NCBI GenBank assembly: GCA_927405585.1
Contig: CAKMJS010000102.1
Span: forward strand, 1 to 45,661
Source: an uncultured Desulfosporosinus sp.
GTDB lineage: Bacteria; Bacillota; Desulfitobacteriia; Desulfitobacteriales; Desulfitobacteriaceae
DNA: 45,661 nucleotides
Reading direction: 5' to 3'
Shown here: positions 8,070-16,306 of the stretch, piece by piece
Layout of the letters: every line of letters starts with the position of its first letter
Position numbering within the stretch: the stretch's first letter is position 1
Made by a program: the position numbers and the translations under genes
Notes under the pieces: generated by a model
Told to the model about the DNA's origin: nothing
Seen by the model: only the letters and a program-made list of their open reading frames with translations
The model's database searches: none

Positions 8070-9164
8070 GTGAAACTACTTGTAGCAGCGTTAATGGTTA
8101 TTTTGACCCTTTCTTTGGGGGGATGCGCCCAGGTCTCCTCGCTTTTCGGATCCGTTCCTAAAATGGAAGTCGAGAGGCTCACCGTGGTGGAGGATCAGGG
8201 TAGTCAGGAGAGCAATCAGGCGAAAGGTCTTGACAAGGCGATAAGTGATTATATTATCAATAAGACAGCCTATAAGGCCATCGGTGGAACGGTTTTTGAA
8301 GCTCACGAGTTGTATGGTACAGAGGAGAAACAGGGTGGAATTGTTGCCTATGTATGGAGTTATCAGCAGGAATATCTCAGTGAGAAGGGTGTACTCCAGA
8401 AAGGGGCAGCCTCAAGCACTCCCATGGTCCTGATACTCAATCGGGATACGAATGAAAAGTATACGGTTAAGGAACACAAAACTCCCCAAGATGGAGGGAA
8501 TTACACTTCATCGGTGAAACAGCTCTTTCCTGAAAAGTATCAAGAAATGATTATGATACGATCTAATGTCAATACACTCGAGCAGATTGTAAGACAAAAG
8601 GCGGAAAATTATTTCAGTTCTGCAGCAAAGGCGGACACGGGCCAAACACCTAATATAGATTCGCTTAAGGATGGTGTATTGCAAAAGGGTACAGGCGAAT
8701 ATACTGGACAGATTGATGGCAACAGTATAGAACTTAAGCTCGACGGAATTCAGGAGGAAAAAGCATTTAGGCTTTCAGAGGATATTAAGAACAAGTTTGA
8801 CAGCTATGGCTTAAACAGTGGAGATAGAGTAGAGATAACCTACGAAAAAAATGGCTATGATCAGCTGGTCCTAAGGAGTCTAATAATACAAAAAAGTGCT
8901 CCCCCTCAAGACCCTATTGAAACGAAGTTCAAAACTGATACCGGGCGCTATAACGGTCAAATTGACTCGAGTTCAATCGAAGTCAAGATTTCTGGAGTAC
9001 CTGAAACAATGCCACCTCAAGTGTTAAGGTTAAGTGAATCCGTTAAAGAGAAATTTGATACGTTTAAACTAACAATTGGAGATACAATAAAGTTTAACTA
9101 TATCGTTAATGAATTTGGACAAAAAATTATTTCAGAAATAGCAATTCTAAGTCGCATTAACTAA
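8070..9164 (+). CDS. Lipoprotein with two tandem C-terminal repeats, function unknown
   Basis: Predicted lipoprotein: MKLLVAALMVILTLSLGGC is a short hydrophobic signal ending in the lipobox LGGC. I choose GTG at 8070 because AGGGGGT lies six bases upstream and because this start places the signal peptide at the very N-terminus; the frame is open 60 bases further back. The middle part (about 40-190) is unassigned. The C-terminal part holds two copies of a domain of about 75 residues, each beginning GxYxGQIDxxSIE and containing RLSExxKxKFDxxxLxxGD, so it arose by internal duplication. It follows the sensor kinase by about 60 bases and may be an accessory sensor or a target of that system. Ends at a strong terminator. 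Confidence 0.75.
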   Translation: MKLLVAALMVILTLSLGGCAQVSSLFGSVPKMEVERLTVVEDQGSQESNQAKGLDKAISDYIINKTAYKAIGGTVFEAHELYGTEEKQGGIVAYVWSYQQEYLSEKGVLQKGAASSTPMVLILNRDTNEKYTVKEHKTPQDGGNYTSSVKQLFPEKYQEMIMIRSNVNTLEQIVRQKAENYFSSAAKADTGQTPNIDSLKDGVLQKGTGEYTGQIDGNSIELKLDGIQEEKAFRLSEDIKNKFDSYGLNSGDRVEITYEKNGYDQLVLRSLIIQKSAPPQDPIETKFKTDTGRYNGQIDSSSIEVKISGVPETMPPQVLRLSESVKEKFDTFKLTIGDTIKFNYIVNEFGQKIISEIAILSRIN

Positions 9165-9177
9165 ATCGAAAATAGAT

Positions 9178-9212
9178 AAAAACCGAGCTAGCAACCGTAG
9201 CTCGGTTTTTTT
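9178..9212 (+). terminator. Intrinsic terminator after the lipoprotein gene
   Basis: AACCGAGCTA, loop of about seven bases, TAGCTCGGTT, then a T run. A perfect 10-bp stem that closes the two-component/lipoprotein operon. Confidence 0.88.
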
Positions 9213-9377
9213 AGATTTAACTTCAAGCGCTTTTTCAAGAATGTTTGAAGCATAGTTTAAGGATGGGTATTAATTTGATGTTAATAAGTCGATGCGAAAA
9301 TAATATAAATTATAAGTATCTAATTTATTCCATTTGCAGAACAATAATGATAAACTAGGACAGGGGGTGGATTAAAC

Positions 9378-9554
9378 ATGAGCGAAGAAAGTAAAATGTG
9401 GCAATGCCAAATGCAAAATTGCGGCTATATCTATAATCCGGAAAAAGGGTGTAAAAAAAGCAAAATACCGAAAGATGTTTCCTTTGAGGAATTACCGGAT
9501 ACTTGGAGATGTCCATTGTGTGGAGCTAGTAAAAAAATGCTTAAATCAATTTAA
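9378..9554 (+). CDS. Rubredoxin-like protein with CX4C first knuckle
   Basis: 58-residue gene starting ATG at 9378, with AGGGGGTGG about eight bases upstream. It has the rubredoxin layout: W-Q-C(10)-QMQN-C(15)-GYIYNPE, then FEELPDTWRCPLCGASK (Cys45, Cys48). Rubredoxins bind one iron through four cysteines and carry electrons, for example to oxygen- or superoxide-detoxifying enzymes in anaerobes. Most have CX2C in the first knuckle; here two extra residues give CX4C, and the usual GDP after YDPE is replaced by GCKK, which adds a fifth cysteine (Cys25). The CPLC half is normal. It stands alone between terminators, with no obvious partner gene. Confidence 0.85.
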   Translation: MSEESKMWQCQMQNCGYIYNPEKGCKKSKIPKDVSFEELPDTWRCPLCGASKKMLKSI

Positions 9555-9628
9555 CACCCGTGAACTCATTCAACAAAAGACGAACTTTGAAGCTTCGGTG
9601 ACGAAAATTTCCCTACCCCAATAGGAGC

Positions 9629-9690
9629 ACTTCGCGTCAGCGAAGTAGAGTATGTGGACACACTCCCCCTTGAAGGAGTGGAGTTTTACA
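9629..9690. repeat. Two adjacent hairpins after the rubredoxin gene
   Basis: A perfect hairpin ACTTCGC-GTCA-GCGAAGT (9629-9646) is followed by CACTCC-loop-GGAGTG (9661-9680) and GAGTTTTAC. The second resembles a weak terminator for the rubredoxin gene. A similar CTCCCA...TGGGGG arrangement occurs at 21926-21947. These could be dispersed palindromes or relics of an IS200/IS605-type end; no transposase is present, so this is not claimed. Confidence 0.35.
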
Positions 9691-9874
9691 ATTGAATAAA
9701 ATTGGAAGGTGCTCGTTGTGAAGAATGGGCTCCTTTTTGCTGTTCACCAAAAATGAGGAATAAGAAGTGCCTATAATAGTAGGTATTAGATTTGCTTGGA
9801 TACCGCGATCTTTCTGTGATAAAGTAGAATATAACAAAGTTCGTGAATAGGGTAAGAGGGCTGGGGAGCTTACG

Positions 9875-11770
9875 ATGATCGAGTGTAGTATTAACAATAT
9901 AACGAAGTATTATGGTGCCAATAAGGTATTTCAGAACATATCCTTTGACTTGAAAACTGGGGAAAGAATAGGTTTGATCGGCCAAAATGGGTGTGGTAAA
10001 ACAACGATTTTGAAAATGATCATGGGGTTAGAAGATTTCCAAGAGGGTACGATAGCCATTCGTAAAGATACTAGAGTTGGCTATCTTAATCAAATGCCTA
10101 TTTTTGGGTCACATTCAACCACAATGGATGTTATTGAACTTGCTTTCGAAGCTGTTTTTACGCTCAAGCAAGAGATGAAGACCCTAGAAGAACGACTTAT
10201 CCATCTTAACGGAGACGCTTTAGAAAAAGCTCTTCAAAGCTATGGAAAGTTAACAGAGCAATTTGAAATTCTGGGCGGGTATGACATAGAAACGAAAATC
10301 AGTAAAATAACAGAAGGACTGCAAATTACAGACCTTCTCAAAGGGATGCTTTTCGAGCAACTGAGTGGCGGAGAAAAAACAAGAGTTATTTTAGCTAAAA
10401 TTCTTTTGGAACAACCGGATATTTTATTACTGGATGAACCCTCCAACCATTTGGATTTAGAAGCCATCGAGTGGTTAGAAGGTTTTTTGAAGGACTACAA
10501 GGGCTCTGTTCTTGTTGTATCGCACGACCGATATTTTTTGGACAGTGTTGTCAACAAGGTTGTGGAGCTGGAATTTAACCGAGCCGTGCCTTACCTTGGC
10601 AATTATAGCTATTATGTGGTAGAAAAGGAACGTCGCTTTTTAATTGATTATAAGATGTACCAAAATCACCAAAAGAAGATAGATAATATGGAGCGACAAA
10701 TTGAACGGTACCGTATCTGGGGGGTCATGAGAGACAGCGATAAAATGTTCAGGCGGGCGAAAGAGTTAGAAAAGCGACTTGAAAAAATAGAAACGCTTGA
10801 TCGACCTATTTTTGAGAAGAGAAAGGTCCGCTTAGAGGCTCAGGCAAACAGTCGGACAGGAAAGATAGTCTTGGAGACAGAGGGTGTTGCCAAGAATTTC
10901 GGTAATAAAACTGTGCTGAGAGGGGTTAAGCTTACAATTTTTTATCAGGACAGCGTCTGCATCGTCGGGAGTAACGGCAGTGGTAAAACAACCTTGTTGA
11001 AAATGATTCTTGGGGAATCACAACCAGATTCAGGGACAATTAAAATCGGCTCACGCGTGAAAATCGGGTATTTACCTCAAAATGTGGTCTATGAAGACGA
11101 AGAACAGACGGTTTTAGAGTATTTTACCCAGTTGCATGATTTGACCTTAGGTGAAGCAAGATCTCAATTGGCAAAAGCTTTATTTATGAAGGAAGATGTG
11201 AATAAAAAAATCAAGTCGTTGTCTGGTGGGGAAAAAAGCAGATTGAAGCTTTGCTCATTGACGTTTGATAACGTGAATTTTATGATCTTGGATGAACCCA
11301 CCAATCATTTGGACATTGATTCTAGGGAAGTCTTAGAAGAAACCTTGATTCAATTTAATGGGACGCTCCTCTTTGTTTCACATGATCGCTATTTTATCAA
11401 TAAAGTGGCGGATAAGATGATGGCGATTGAGGAGAAAGGAATCAAAGTTTATCCGGGAGATTACAGCTATTATCTAGAAGAACATCAAAAGAAAATGGAA
11501 AAAAAGAGTATAGCAGCAACTAGTACATTCCCTAAGGAGCATAAGAAAAAAGTCGCCCCTCAGCGACCAAAGAGCGATAATGTTGCTAAAAAACTCGAGC
11601 TTCTTGAAGTAGAGATTGAACAATATGAACGTAAAATTAAACTGATTGATCAAGAAATGATTGACTTCGGCTTAGATGCCAATCGCCTAAATGAGTTATT
11701 TCAAGAAAAGGAAGTCTTGGAGAAAATGCTTGAGAAAAGTTTAGTGCAATGGGAGGCGTACCAAGAGTAA
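9875..11770 (+). CDS. ABC-F family ATPase (duplicated ATPase, translation-type)
   Basis: 631-residue soluble protein with two ABC cassettes and no membrane segments. Cassette 1: Walker A GQNGCGKTT (about 36), signature LSGGEKTR (about 163), Walker B LLLDEPSNHLD (about 184). Cassette 2: GSNGSGKTT (about 364), LSGGEKSR (about 449), MILDEPTNHLD (about 470). Between them is a charged linker (about 250-320) of the kind that reaches the ribosomal P site in ABC-F proteins, and a coiled-coil tail (about 580-631). ABC-F proteins act on the ribosome as translation factors or as protectors against ribosome-targeting antibiotics; which applies here cannot be settled by eye. Monocistronic by position. Confidence 0.9.
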   Translation: MIECSINNITKYYGANKVFQNISFDLKTGERIGLIGQNGCGKTTILKMIMGLEDFQEGTIAIRKDTRVGYLNQMPIFGSHSTTMDVIELAFEAVFTLKQEMKTLEERLIHLNGDALEKALQSYGKLTEQFEILGGYDIETKISKITEGLQITDLLKGMLFEQLSGGEKTRVILAKILLEQPDILLLDEPSNHLDLEAIEWLEGFLKDYKGSVLVVSHDRYFLDSVVNKVVELEFNRAVPYLGNYSYYVVEKERRFLIDYKMYQNHQKKIDNMERQIERYRIWGVMRDSDKMFRRAKELEKRLEKIETLDRPIFEKRKVRLEAQANSRTGKIVLETEGVAKNFGNKTVLRGVKLTIFYQDSVCIVGSNGSGKTTLLKMILGESQPDSGTIKIGSRVKIGYLPQNVVYEDEEQTVLEYFTQLHDLTLGEARSQLAKALFMKEDVNKKIKSLSGGEKSRLKLCSLTFDNVNFMILDEPTNHLDIDSREVLEETLIQFNGTLLFVSHDRYFINKVADKMMAIEEKGIKVYPGDYSYYLEEHQKKMEKKSIAATSTFPKEHKKKVAPQRPKSDNVAKKLELLEVEIEQYERKIKLIDQEMIDFGLDANRLNELFQEKEVLEKMLEKSLVQWEAYQE

Positions 11771-11802
11771 GTGACAGTAAGTGAGTGGAATCGATGAGTG
11801 AT

Positions 11803-13083
11803 CTAGGGTCGAGCCTGAATCGGAGCCGCCAGCAACACGCCTTCATTATCCTGATAGATTTCCGCAAACTGAGCGATTGGCAGAGGATTTGTTCCTAGAC
11901 CTACTTCTACTGTGTAACCAGGTCGTCGGTACTTGTCGATGAACCAATCTTTGTAGCCGGCATAGGACGTAATTCCAGTTGCTTCCGCCAGGGAGTACCC
12001 GCTTATTCGAGCGAACACTTCGCCTATGCGGAGGGCCTCAGGGGGAGTCTTATCCTGATAGGTCCAATAAATCACCTCACCTTGACTATGGTATGCGAGG
12101 ACTAGTCTAAAGTTGTGGTTTCTGGTAAAGTCCGCCACAGCCTTGGATTCTGGCTCAGACTCCGGATACGGTCCGGAAAATCTGGTTGGCCCGGGGCCAT
12201 AGATGCCATAAGTAGATTGTGCTTGTTTGGAAAGTTGCCAGGATGCGTCGTAGTTGTGGTTTAAATCAACCCCTCTGATGTTGGCTTGCCACACCACGCC
12301 AAAGTTCATTCGGCCGTTGTTCCAAGCAATTAGTTGATCATAGAAAGGATTATCTCTCTGTAAGCCCTGAAGGACTAAATTGACTCCGTCAGGATTAACC
12401 ATGGGCATAATATAAATCGTATTACGCTGCCAAATATCTCTTAGATCATAGCCACTAAGCGTGCGCCCTTGGGAGTAAGCTTTCGCGAAGTTCTCGGTAA
12501 ATTTCATCAATAAGGGTGAGGTTATCCATTCCAAGCCATGATGGGCAGCGTTATAGAAGACTTCTACTGGCCCATTTCCTAATTTGAGGGTGTACAAGTT
12601 TTTCCCGAGCACACTCTTACCAGCTATCCCGACTTCGATAAAGGGATATCTATTCTTTAAGCTTTGTATATCTCTAACCATGATTTCATAAGTATAGTTG
12701 ATATCGGTTTGGACGATATCAAAGGGAACGGGAACGTTGATCACCTGACCGATTTGGAGATTAAGAGGATCAATTCCTGGGTTTAAGGCCATTAACGAAT
12801 TGAGACTGATTTGATACGTTTGGGCTATTTTACTTAGCGTGTCTCCCGATTTGATAAGGTAATTTTCATTTCCTGAGAGGAATCTTTGCAATACCCTATG
12901 GGTATTCGGGCCGATGATCCCGTCGACAGTTAGACCGTTATTTCTCTGAAACTGTTTGATCGCTTCCTCGGTTCGAAGGCCAAATATCCCATCAATAGGT
13001 CCAGGATCATAACCAATTTTCAACAAGAGATTCTGGATATCCATCACATCACTACCTCTGGAACCGCGTTTTAGCGTTTGCAT
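11803..13083 (-). CDS. Peptidoglycan-binding/LysM M14 endopeptidase (gamma-D-glutamyl-diamino acid endopeptidase type)
   Basis: About 426 residues. Order: a peptidoglycan-binding domain (about 8-60, GSRGSDVMDIQNLL, GIFGLRTEEAIKQFQ), a LysM repeat (about 74-118, IKSGDTLSKIAQTYQ) and an M14 zinc carboxypeptidase domain (about 140-425). Zinc and catalytic residues are present: HHGLE, the later His in AYHSQGE, and the catalytic Glu in TVEVGLG. The domain order matches the Bacillus enzyme that cuts gamma-D-Glu-diaminopimelate bonds in the cell wall (YqgT/ENP1 type). The start is ATG 13083 with AAGGGGG just upstream; an upstream in-frame extension to 13197 would overlap the divergent DUF3006 gene and is rejected. 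No classical signal peptide; related enzymes are sporangial, so a sporulation role is an inference. Confidence 0.88.
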   Translation of the reverse strand: MQTLKRGSRGSDVMDIQNLLLKIGYDPGPIDGIFGLRTEEAIKQFQRNNGLTVDGIIGPNTHRVLQRFLSGNENYLIKSGDTLSKIAQTYQISLNSLMALNPGIDPLNLQIGQVINVPVPFDIVQTDINYTYEIMVRDIQSLKNRYPFIEVGIAGKSVLGKNLYTLKLGNGPVEVFYNAAHHGLEWITSPLLMKFTENFAKAYSQGRTLSGYDLRDIWQRNTIYIMPMVNPDGVNLVLQGLQRDNPFYDQLIAWNNGRMNFGVVWQANIRGVDLNHNYDASWQLSKQAQSTYGIYGPGPTRFSGPYPESEPESKAVADFTRNHNFRLVLAYHSQGEVIYWTYQDKTPPEALRIGEVFARISGYSLAEATGITSYAGYKDWFIDKYRRPGYTVEVGLGTNPLPIAQFAEIYQDNEGVLLAAPIQARP

Positions 13084-13189
13084 ACACACACCCCCTTGCA
13101 CCAACCTAGGTTGGAAATTCCTAAGCTGTATAAATATATGCCAAGATACATTGAAATGTACGCAGTGAAGCGAAAGGAATGTGTATAAC

Positions 13190-13393
13190 ATGTTCATTCT
13201 TGATCGTTTTGAAGGAGAGTGGGCAATCGTCGAGACGGAAAGTCGTCAGACGTTTAATTTGCCCCGATCCGTTTTACCGCCCGATGTTAAAGAAGGGGAT
13301 GTCCTAAGCCTTCAAGTGGGTATTGACTTAATCGCGACCAAGGAACGTACAGAAAAATCTAAAGGCAGCTTAGATAACCTCTTCGATGAGTAG
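13190..13393 (+). CDS. DUF3006 family small protein
   Basis: 67-residue protein with the DUF3006 pattern (ILDRFEGEWAIVE, the RSVLPPDVKEGDVL segment). The family is usually found next to ComEC-like metallo-beta-lactamase proteins, exactly as here. Its molecular role is not known. I prefer ATG 13190 (AAAGGA about 11 bases upstream) over GTG 13181, which sits two bases from that site. It ends 16 bases before the next gene, so the two probably form an operon, divergent from the M14 peptidase gene. Confidence 0.82.
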   Translation: MFILDRFEGEWAIVETESRQTFNLPRSVLPPDVKEGDVLSLQVGIDLIATKERTEKSKGSLDNLFDE

Positions 13394-13409
13394 AAAAGGA
13401 GTTACTTAA

Positions 13410-14633
13410 TTGTTATTTCGTTTAAGGCGATTTATCGTTCCTCTGATGTTCTTAAGTTTTCTTCTTTCTGGCTGCGGTGCTATAGAAAAAACAACGCCTC
13501 CAACTACTGCACTCACTCAAACGGACAAGGGTAGTTTACTTCAAGTCCATTATATTGATGTGGGGCAGGCGGATTGCATCTTAGTGATTGCACCGAACGG
13601 TCAAACTTTGCTTATTGATGGTGGAAATGGTGATGATGGTCCTGAGGTAGTAAGGTATCTAAAAGCCCAAGGGGTCAAGGAATTAACCGCGATCATTGCA
13701 ACTCACCCGCATGAAGACCATATTGGGGGGCTCGATACTGTTCTTCGCAGTTTTCCGCCCAAACAGGTTTATATGCCAAACGCTACGTCTACGACGAGAA
13801 CCTTCGAGGATTTTATTACGGCAGTCAATGCCAGTGGTGCAAAAAAGTTTAGGGCAAAAGCGGAAGTCAAGCTAGATGTTCCTGGCTTAGTAGGAGTATT
13901 TCTAGCGCCTATTAGTGAACAATATGAAGAGCTTAATAATTACAGTGCTGTCTTAAAGATCAGCTTTGGTAAGATGTCTTTCCTATTTACGGGGGATGCA
14001 GAAAGTGTTTCAGAAGTAGAAATGTTAAAGAACGGACAGGTTATTGAGGCAACAGTGTTAAAGGTTGGACACCACGGTAGTACGAGTTCAACAACAAGCG
14101 CGTTTATAAAAGCTGTTTCTCCAAAATTTGCAGTGATAACCGTTGGTGTTGACAATGATTATGGGCATCCTACTCAAGAGATTTTAAATAAATTAGAGAA
14201 TTCGAGAGTGCAAGTGTATCGGACGGATCACGAGGGAACGATTGTTGCCACTTCGGATGGAGAGAAAGTGACCTTCATGACGTCCAAGCTGTCCGCAACG
14301 GACAAACCCTTAAAGCCTGTTCCTGCTCTAGCTGGCGATTCAGTGATGATATCAAGTATTGATTTAAGCGCTGAAGTAGTAACCTTATTAAATCGAAGTG
14401 ATACAGTGGTTAACCTAACGGGGTGGAAGTTAGTCAGTGAAGTGGGCAATCAAATCTTTAGCTTCCCTTCAGGTACAACCTTGCCCGGGGGTGGGATACT
14501 TAAAGTAGTAAGCGGAACGAATGCCCATGCGGGAACTGATGTCCTAGTCTGGACGGACTCAAATATCTGGAATAACCAAGGCGATCCAGGCGCACTCATC
14601 AATGCTGAGGGGCAGATAGTCTCCCAAAAGTAG
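13410..14633 (+). CDS. Lipoprotein with ComEC-like MBL domain and C-terminal lamin-tail domain
   Basis: 407 residues. Lipoprotein signal with lipobox LLSGC at the N-terminus. Then a metallo-beta-lactamase fold of the ComEC C-terminal type (about 45-290): HYIDVGQADCILV, LIDGG, THPHEDHIGG (about 97), FTGDAE, KVGHHGS and YGHPT. From about 310 there is a lamin-tail-like beta domain (LLNRSDTVVNLTGWKL, FSFPSGTTLPGGG). Such proteins are thought to be extracellular hydrolases, possibly nucleases, held at the membrane; the lamin-tail domain often accompanies secreted nucleases. Substrate unproven. TTG start with AAAAGGAG eight bases upstream. Confidence 0.85.
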   Translation: MLFRLRRFIVPLMFLSFLLSGCGAIEKTTPPTTALTQTDKGSLLQVHYIDVGQADCILVIAPNGQTLLIDGGNGDDGPEVVRYLKAQGVKELTAIIATHPHEDHIGGLDTVLRSFPPKQVYMPNATSTTRTFEDFITAVNASGAKKFRAKAEVKLDVPGLVGVFLAPISEQYEELNNYSAVLKISFGKMSFLFTGDAESVSEVEMLKNGQVIEATVLKVGHHGSTSSTTSAFIKAVSPKFAVITVGVDNDYGHPTQEILNKLENSRVQVYRTDHEGTIVATSDGEKVTFMTSKLSATDKPLKPVPALAGDSVMISSIDLSAEVVTLLNRSDTVVNLTGWKLVSEVGNQIFSFPSGTTLPGGGILKVVSGTNAHAGTDVLVWTDSNIWNNQGDPGALINAEGQIVSQK

Positions 14634-14660
14634 AGAGACAAGAACATAGGAGTTGACTAA

Positions 14661-15686
14661 ATGTACAGTTTTAAGAATGACTATAGTGAAGGTGCACACC
14701 CTAGACTATTGCACGCTTTGATGGAATCAAACTTTGAACAGGTTGATGGTTATGGAGAGGATTGCTATACTCGCCAAGCGATTGAACTATTAAAGCAAAA
14801 AATTGGCAGAGCTGATCTCGATATTCACCTGCTTTCCGGCGGCACGCAAACGAATCTAACTGCAATTGCAGCGTTCTTGAGGCCTCATGAAGCCGTCATT
14901 TCAGCGAACACTGGTCATATTCTTGTGCATGAAACAGGAGCAGTGGAAGCTACAGGGCATAAAATCATTTCCATTGAAGTCGGTGATGGGAAACTTAACG
15001 CTGCCCACATCAAGGCTGCACTCGATTCACATACGGATGAGCACATGGTGAAGCCTAAGCTGGTTTATATTTCAAATCCTACAGAAATTGGCTCAATTTA
15101 TAATAAGCAAGAACTGGAACAGCTAAGCCGCTGCTGCCAGGAAAACAAGCTTTTATTATTCATGGATGGTGCTAGACTAGGTTCAGCTTTGTGTTCAGTA
15201 GAGAATGACCTAAAATTAGCAGATCTGGGTAGGCTGGTCGATGCTTTCTATATTGGAGGAACCAAGAATGGTGCACTGATTGGTGAAGCACTTGTGATCT
15301 GCCGTGAATCACTTAAGGAAGATTTCCGATTTCATATGAAGCAGAAAGGTGCCCTTCTTGCAAAAGGTCGACTTATGGGCGTCCAGTTTCTTGAGCTTTT
15401 TAGAGATAATCTGTTCTTTGAGTTAGCACAACATGCCAATAAGATGGCAGGCTTACTCAGAGATGAATTCAGCAAAGCGGGTTTTAAATTCTTGGTTTAC
15501 TCACCATCAAACCAGATTTTCCCTATACTACCTAATCGACTGATTGCTGAACTTGAGAAGCATTACGACTTCTATGTCTGGTCAAAGGTTGATGCTGAGC
15601 ACTCCTCAATTCGACTTGTCACCTCTTGGGCAACAAAAGAGGAGGCAGTCTTAGCTTTCATTGAGGATATTAAAAATGCACTTTAA
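14661..15686 (+). CDS. Threonine aldolase family PLP enzyme
   Basis: 341-residue fold-type I PLP enzyme related to low-specificity L-threonine aldolases, which split threonine or allo-threonine into glycine and acetaldehyde. Visible motifs: LLSGGTQTNLTAIAAF, HETGAVEATGHKI, FMDGARLGSAL (the Asp that contacts the pyridine nitrogen) and the Schiff-base Lys in YIGGTKNGALIG. The segment around the lysine differs from classical LtaE (SKGLGAP), so activity could be on another beta-hydroxy amino acid. ATG start with AGGAG about ten bases upstream. It lies 27 bases after the MBL lipoprotein and may be cotranscribed with it. Confidence 0.85.
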   Translation: MYSFKNDYSEGAHPRLLHALMESNFEQVDGYGEDCYTRQAIELLKQKIGRADLDIHLLSGGTQTNLTAIAAFLRPHEAVISANTGHILVHETGAVEATGHKIISIEVGDGKLNAAHIKAALDSHTDEHMVKPKLVYISNPTEIGSIYNKQELEQLSRCCQENKLLLFMDGARLGSALCSVENDLKLADLGRLVDAFYIGGTKNGALIGEALVICRESLKEDFRFHMKQKGALLAKGRLMGVQFLELFRDNLFFELAQHANKMAGLLRDEFSKAGFKFLVYSPSNQIFPILPNRLIAELEKHYDFYVWSKVDAEHSSIRLVTSWATKEEAVLAFIEDIKNAL

Positions 15687-15777
15687 TATACATTGTCAAA
15701 TTGACCTAAATTCAGAGCTGGGGAAGCTCTATGAAACACTGCTGGCCTGTGGAGAAGAATTGGCGGGATTAGCCTAG
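15676..15777 (+). CDS. Possible small protein or gene remnant after the aldolase gene
   Basis: A 33-codon frame starts ATG 15676, overlapping the end of the aldolase gene, with GAGGAT seven bases upstream, and ends TAG 15777. Its composition (LNSELGKLYETLLACGEEL, helical and acidic) looks protein-like, but it matches no family I know. It may be a remnant of a larger gene or chance. Confidence 0.25.
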   Translation: MHFNIHCQIDLNSELGKLYETLLACGEELAGLA

Positions 15778-15805
15778 TATGAAATATAGGGCTCATGAAC
15801 ATGGC

Positions 15806-15846
15806 AGAGGGCAGTTGGACCAAACTTGCTGGTTAAACTGCCCTCT
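15806..15846. terminator. Perfect 11-bp inverted repeat between convergent genes
   Basis: AGAGGGCAGTT at 15806-15816 pairs with AACTGCCCTCT at 15836-15846 across a 19-base loop. It lies between the convergent aldolase and bactofilin genes. There is no T run on either side, so it may stop transcription weakly in both directions or only protect RNA ends. Confidence 0.5.
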
Positions 15847-15874
15847 GGATTATATTAGTTTATGGTGAGTGAAT

Positions 15875-16306
15875 TCAAGAACGCCTGGCGAGTTTTTTAT
15901 CTTTAAAGGCGTTTGGTTCTTTGCTATGTTCAGTTAAAGTTAAAGGAGTAGGGGTTTCCTCAAAAAGCTGGCTGGAACCAGTAAAATGGGCTCCTTGTTC
16001 CACTTTAAATTGTCGGGTGCAAATATCGCCGACTACTCGAGCAGTGGCATTTAATTCTAAGAGATCCGTTGTTTTGATGTTACCACGGACTTCTCCAGCA
16101 ATGCTCACCGTATTTGCCTCGATATCGGCCTTTAAGAAGGCGCTTGCCCCAACGACCAAATCACCAGTGACTTGAATAGTTCCTTCAATTTTACCATCAA
16201 TTCTGGCATTTCCTTGAATGGTGATCGAGCCGGTAATTTGGCACTCTGCAGCAATAAAGGTGGTATCTCCACTGTTCATCTGACTTTTAGAAGATTTATT
16301 AAACAT
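15875..16306 (-). CDS. Bactofilin
   Basis: 143 residues with the bactofilin (DUF583) beta-helix pattern: repeated short strands such as ITGSITIQGNARIDGKIEG, GDLVVGASAFLKADIEA, VSIAGEVRGNI and ARVVGDI, flanked by short unstructured tails. Bactofilins polymerise without nucleotide into filaments that place cell-wall enzymes. The start overlaps the end of the upstream M23 peptidase gene by eight bases, so the two are translationally coupled. M23 peptidase plus bactofilin is a recurrent pair in which the bactofilin scaffolds the peptidase. Confidence 0.93.
   Translation of the reverse strand: MFNKSSKSQMNSGDTTFIAAECQITGSITIQGNARIDGKIEGTIQVTGDLVVGASAFLKADIEANTVSIAGEVRGNIKTTDLLELNATARVVGDICTRQFKVEQGAHFTGSSQLFEETPTPLTLTEHSKEPNAFKDKKLARRS

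Noticed and set aside
9629-9690. Possible IS200/IS605 end from paired hairpins
   Set aside because: No TnpA or TnpB gene and no second end could be found; a similar hairpin at 21926 fits an ordinary dispersed palindrome equally well.
13084-13197. N-terminal extension of the M14 peptidase frame
   Set aside because: It would overlap the divergent DUF3006 gene, lacks a ribosome site, and precedes a start with a clear one at 13083.
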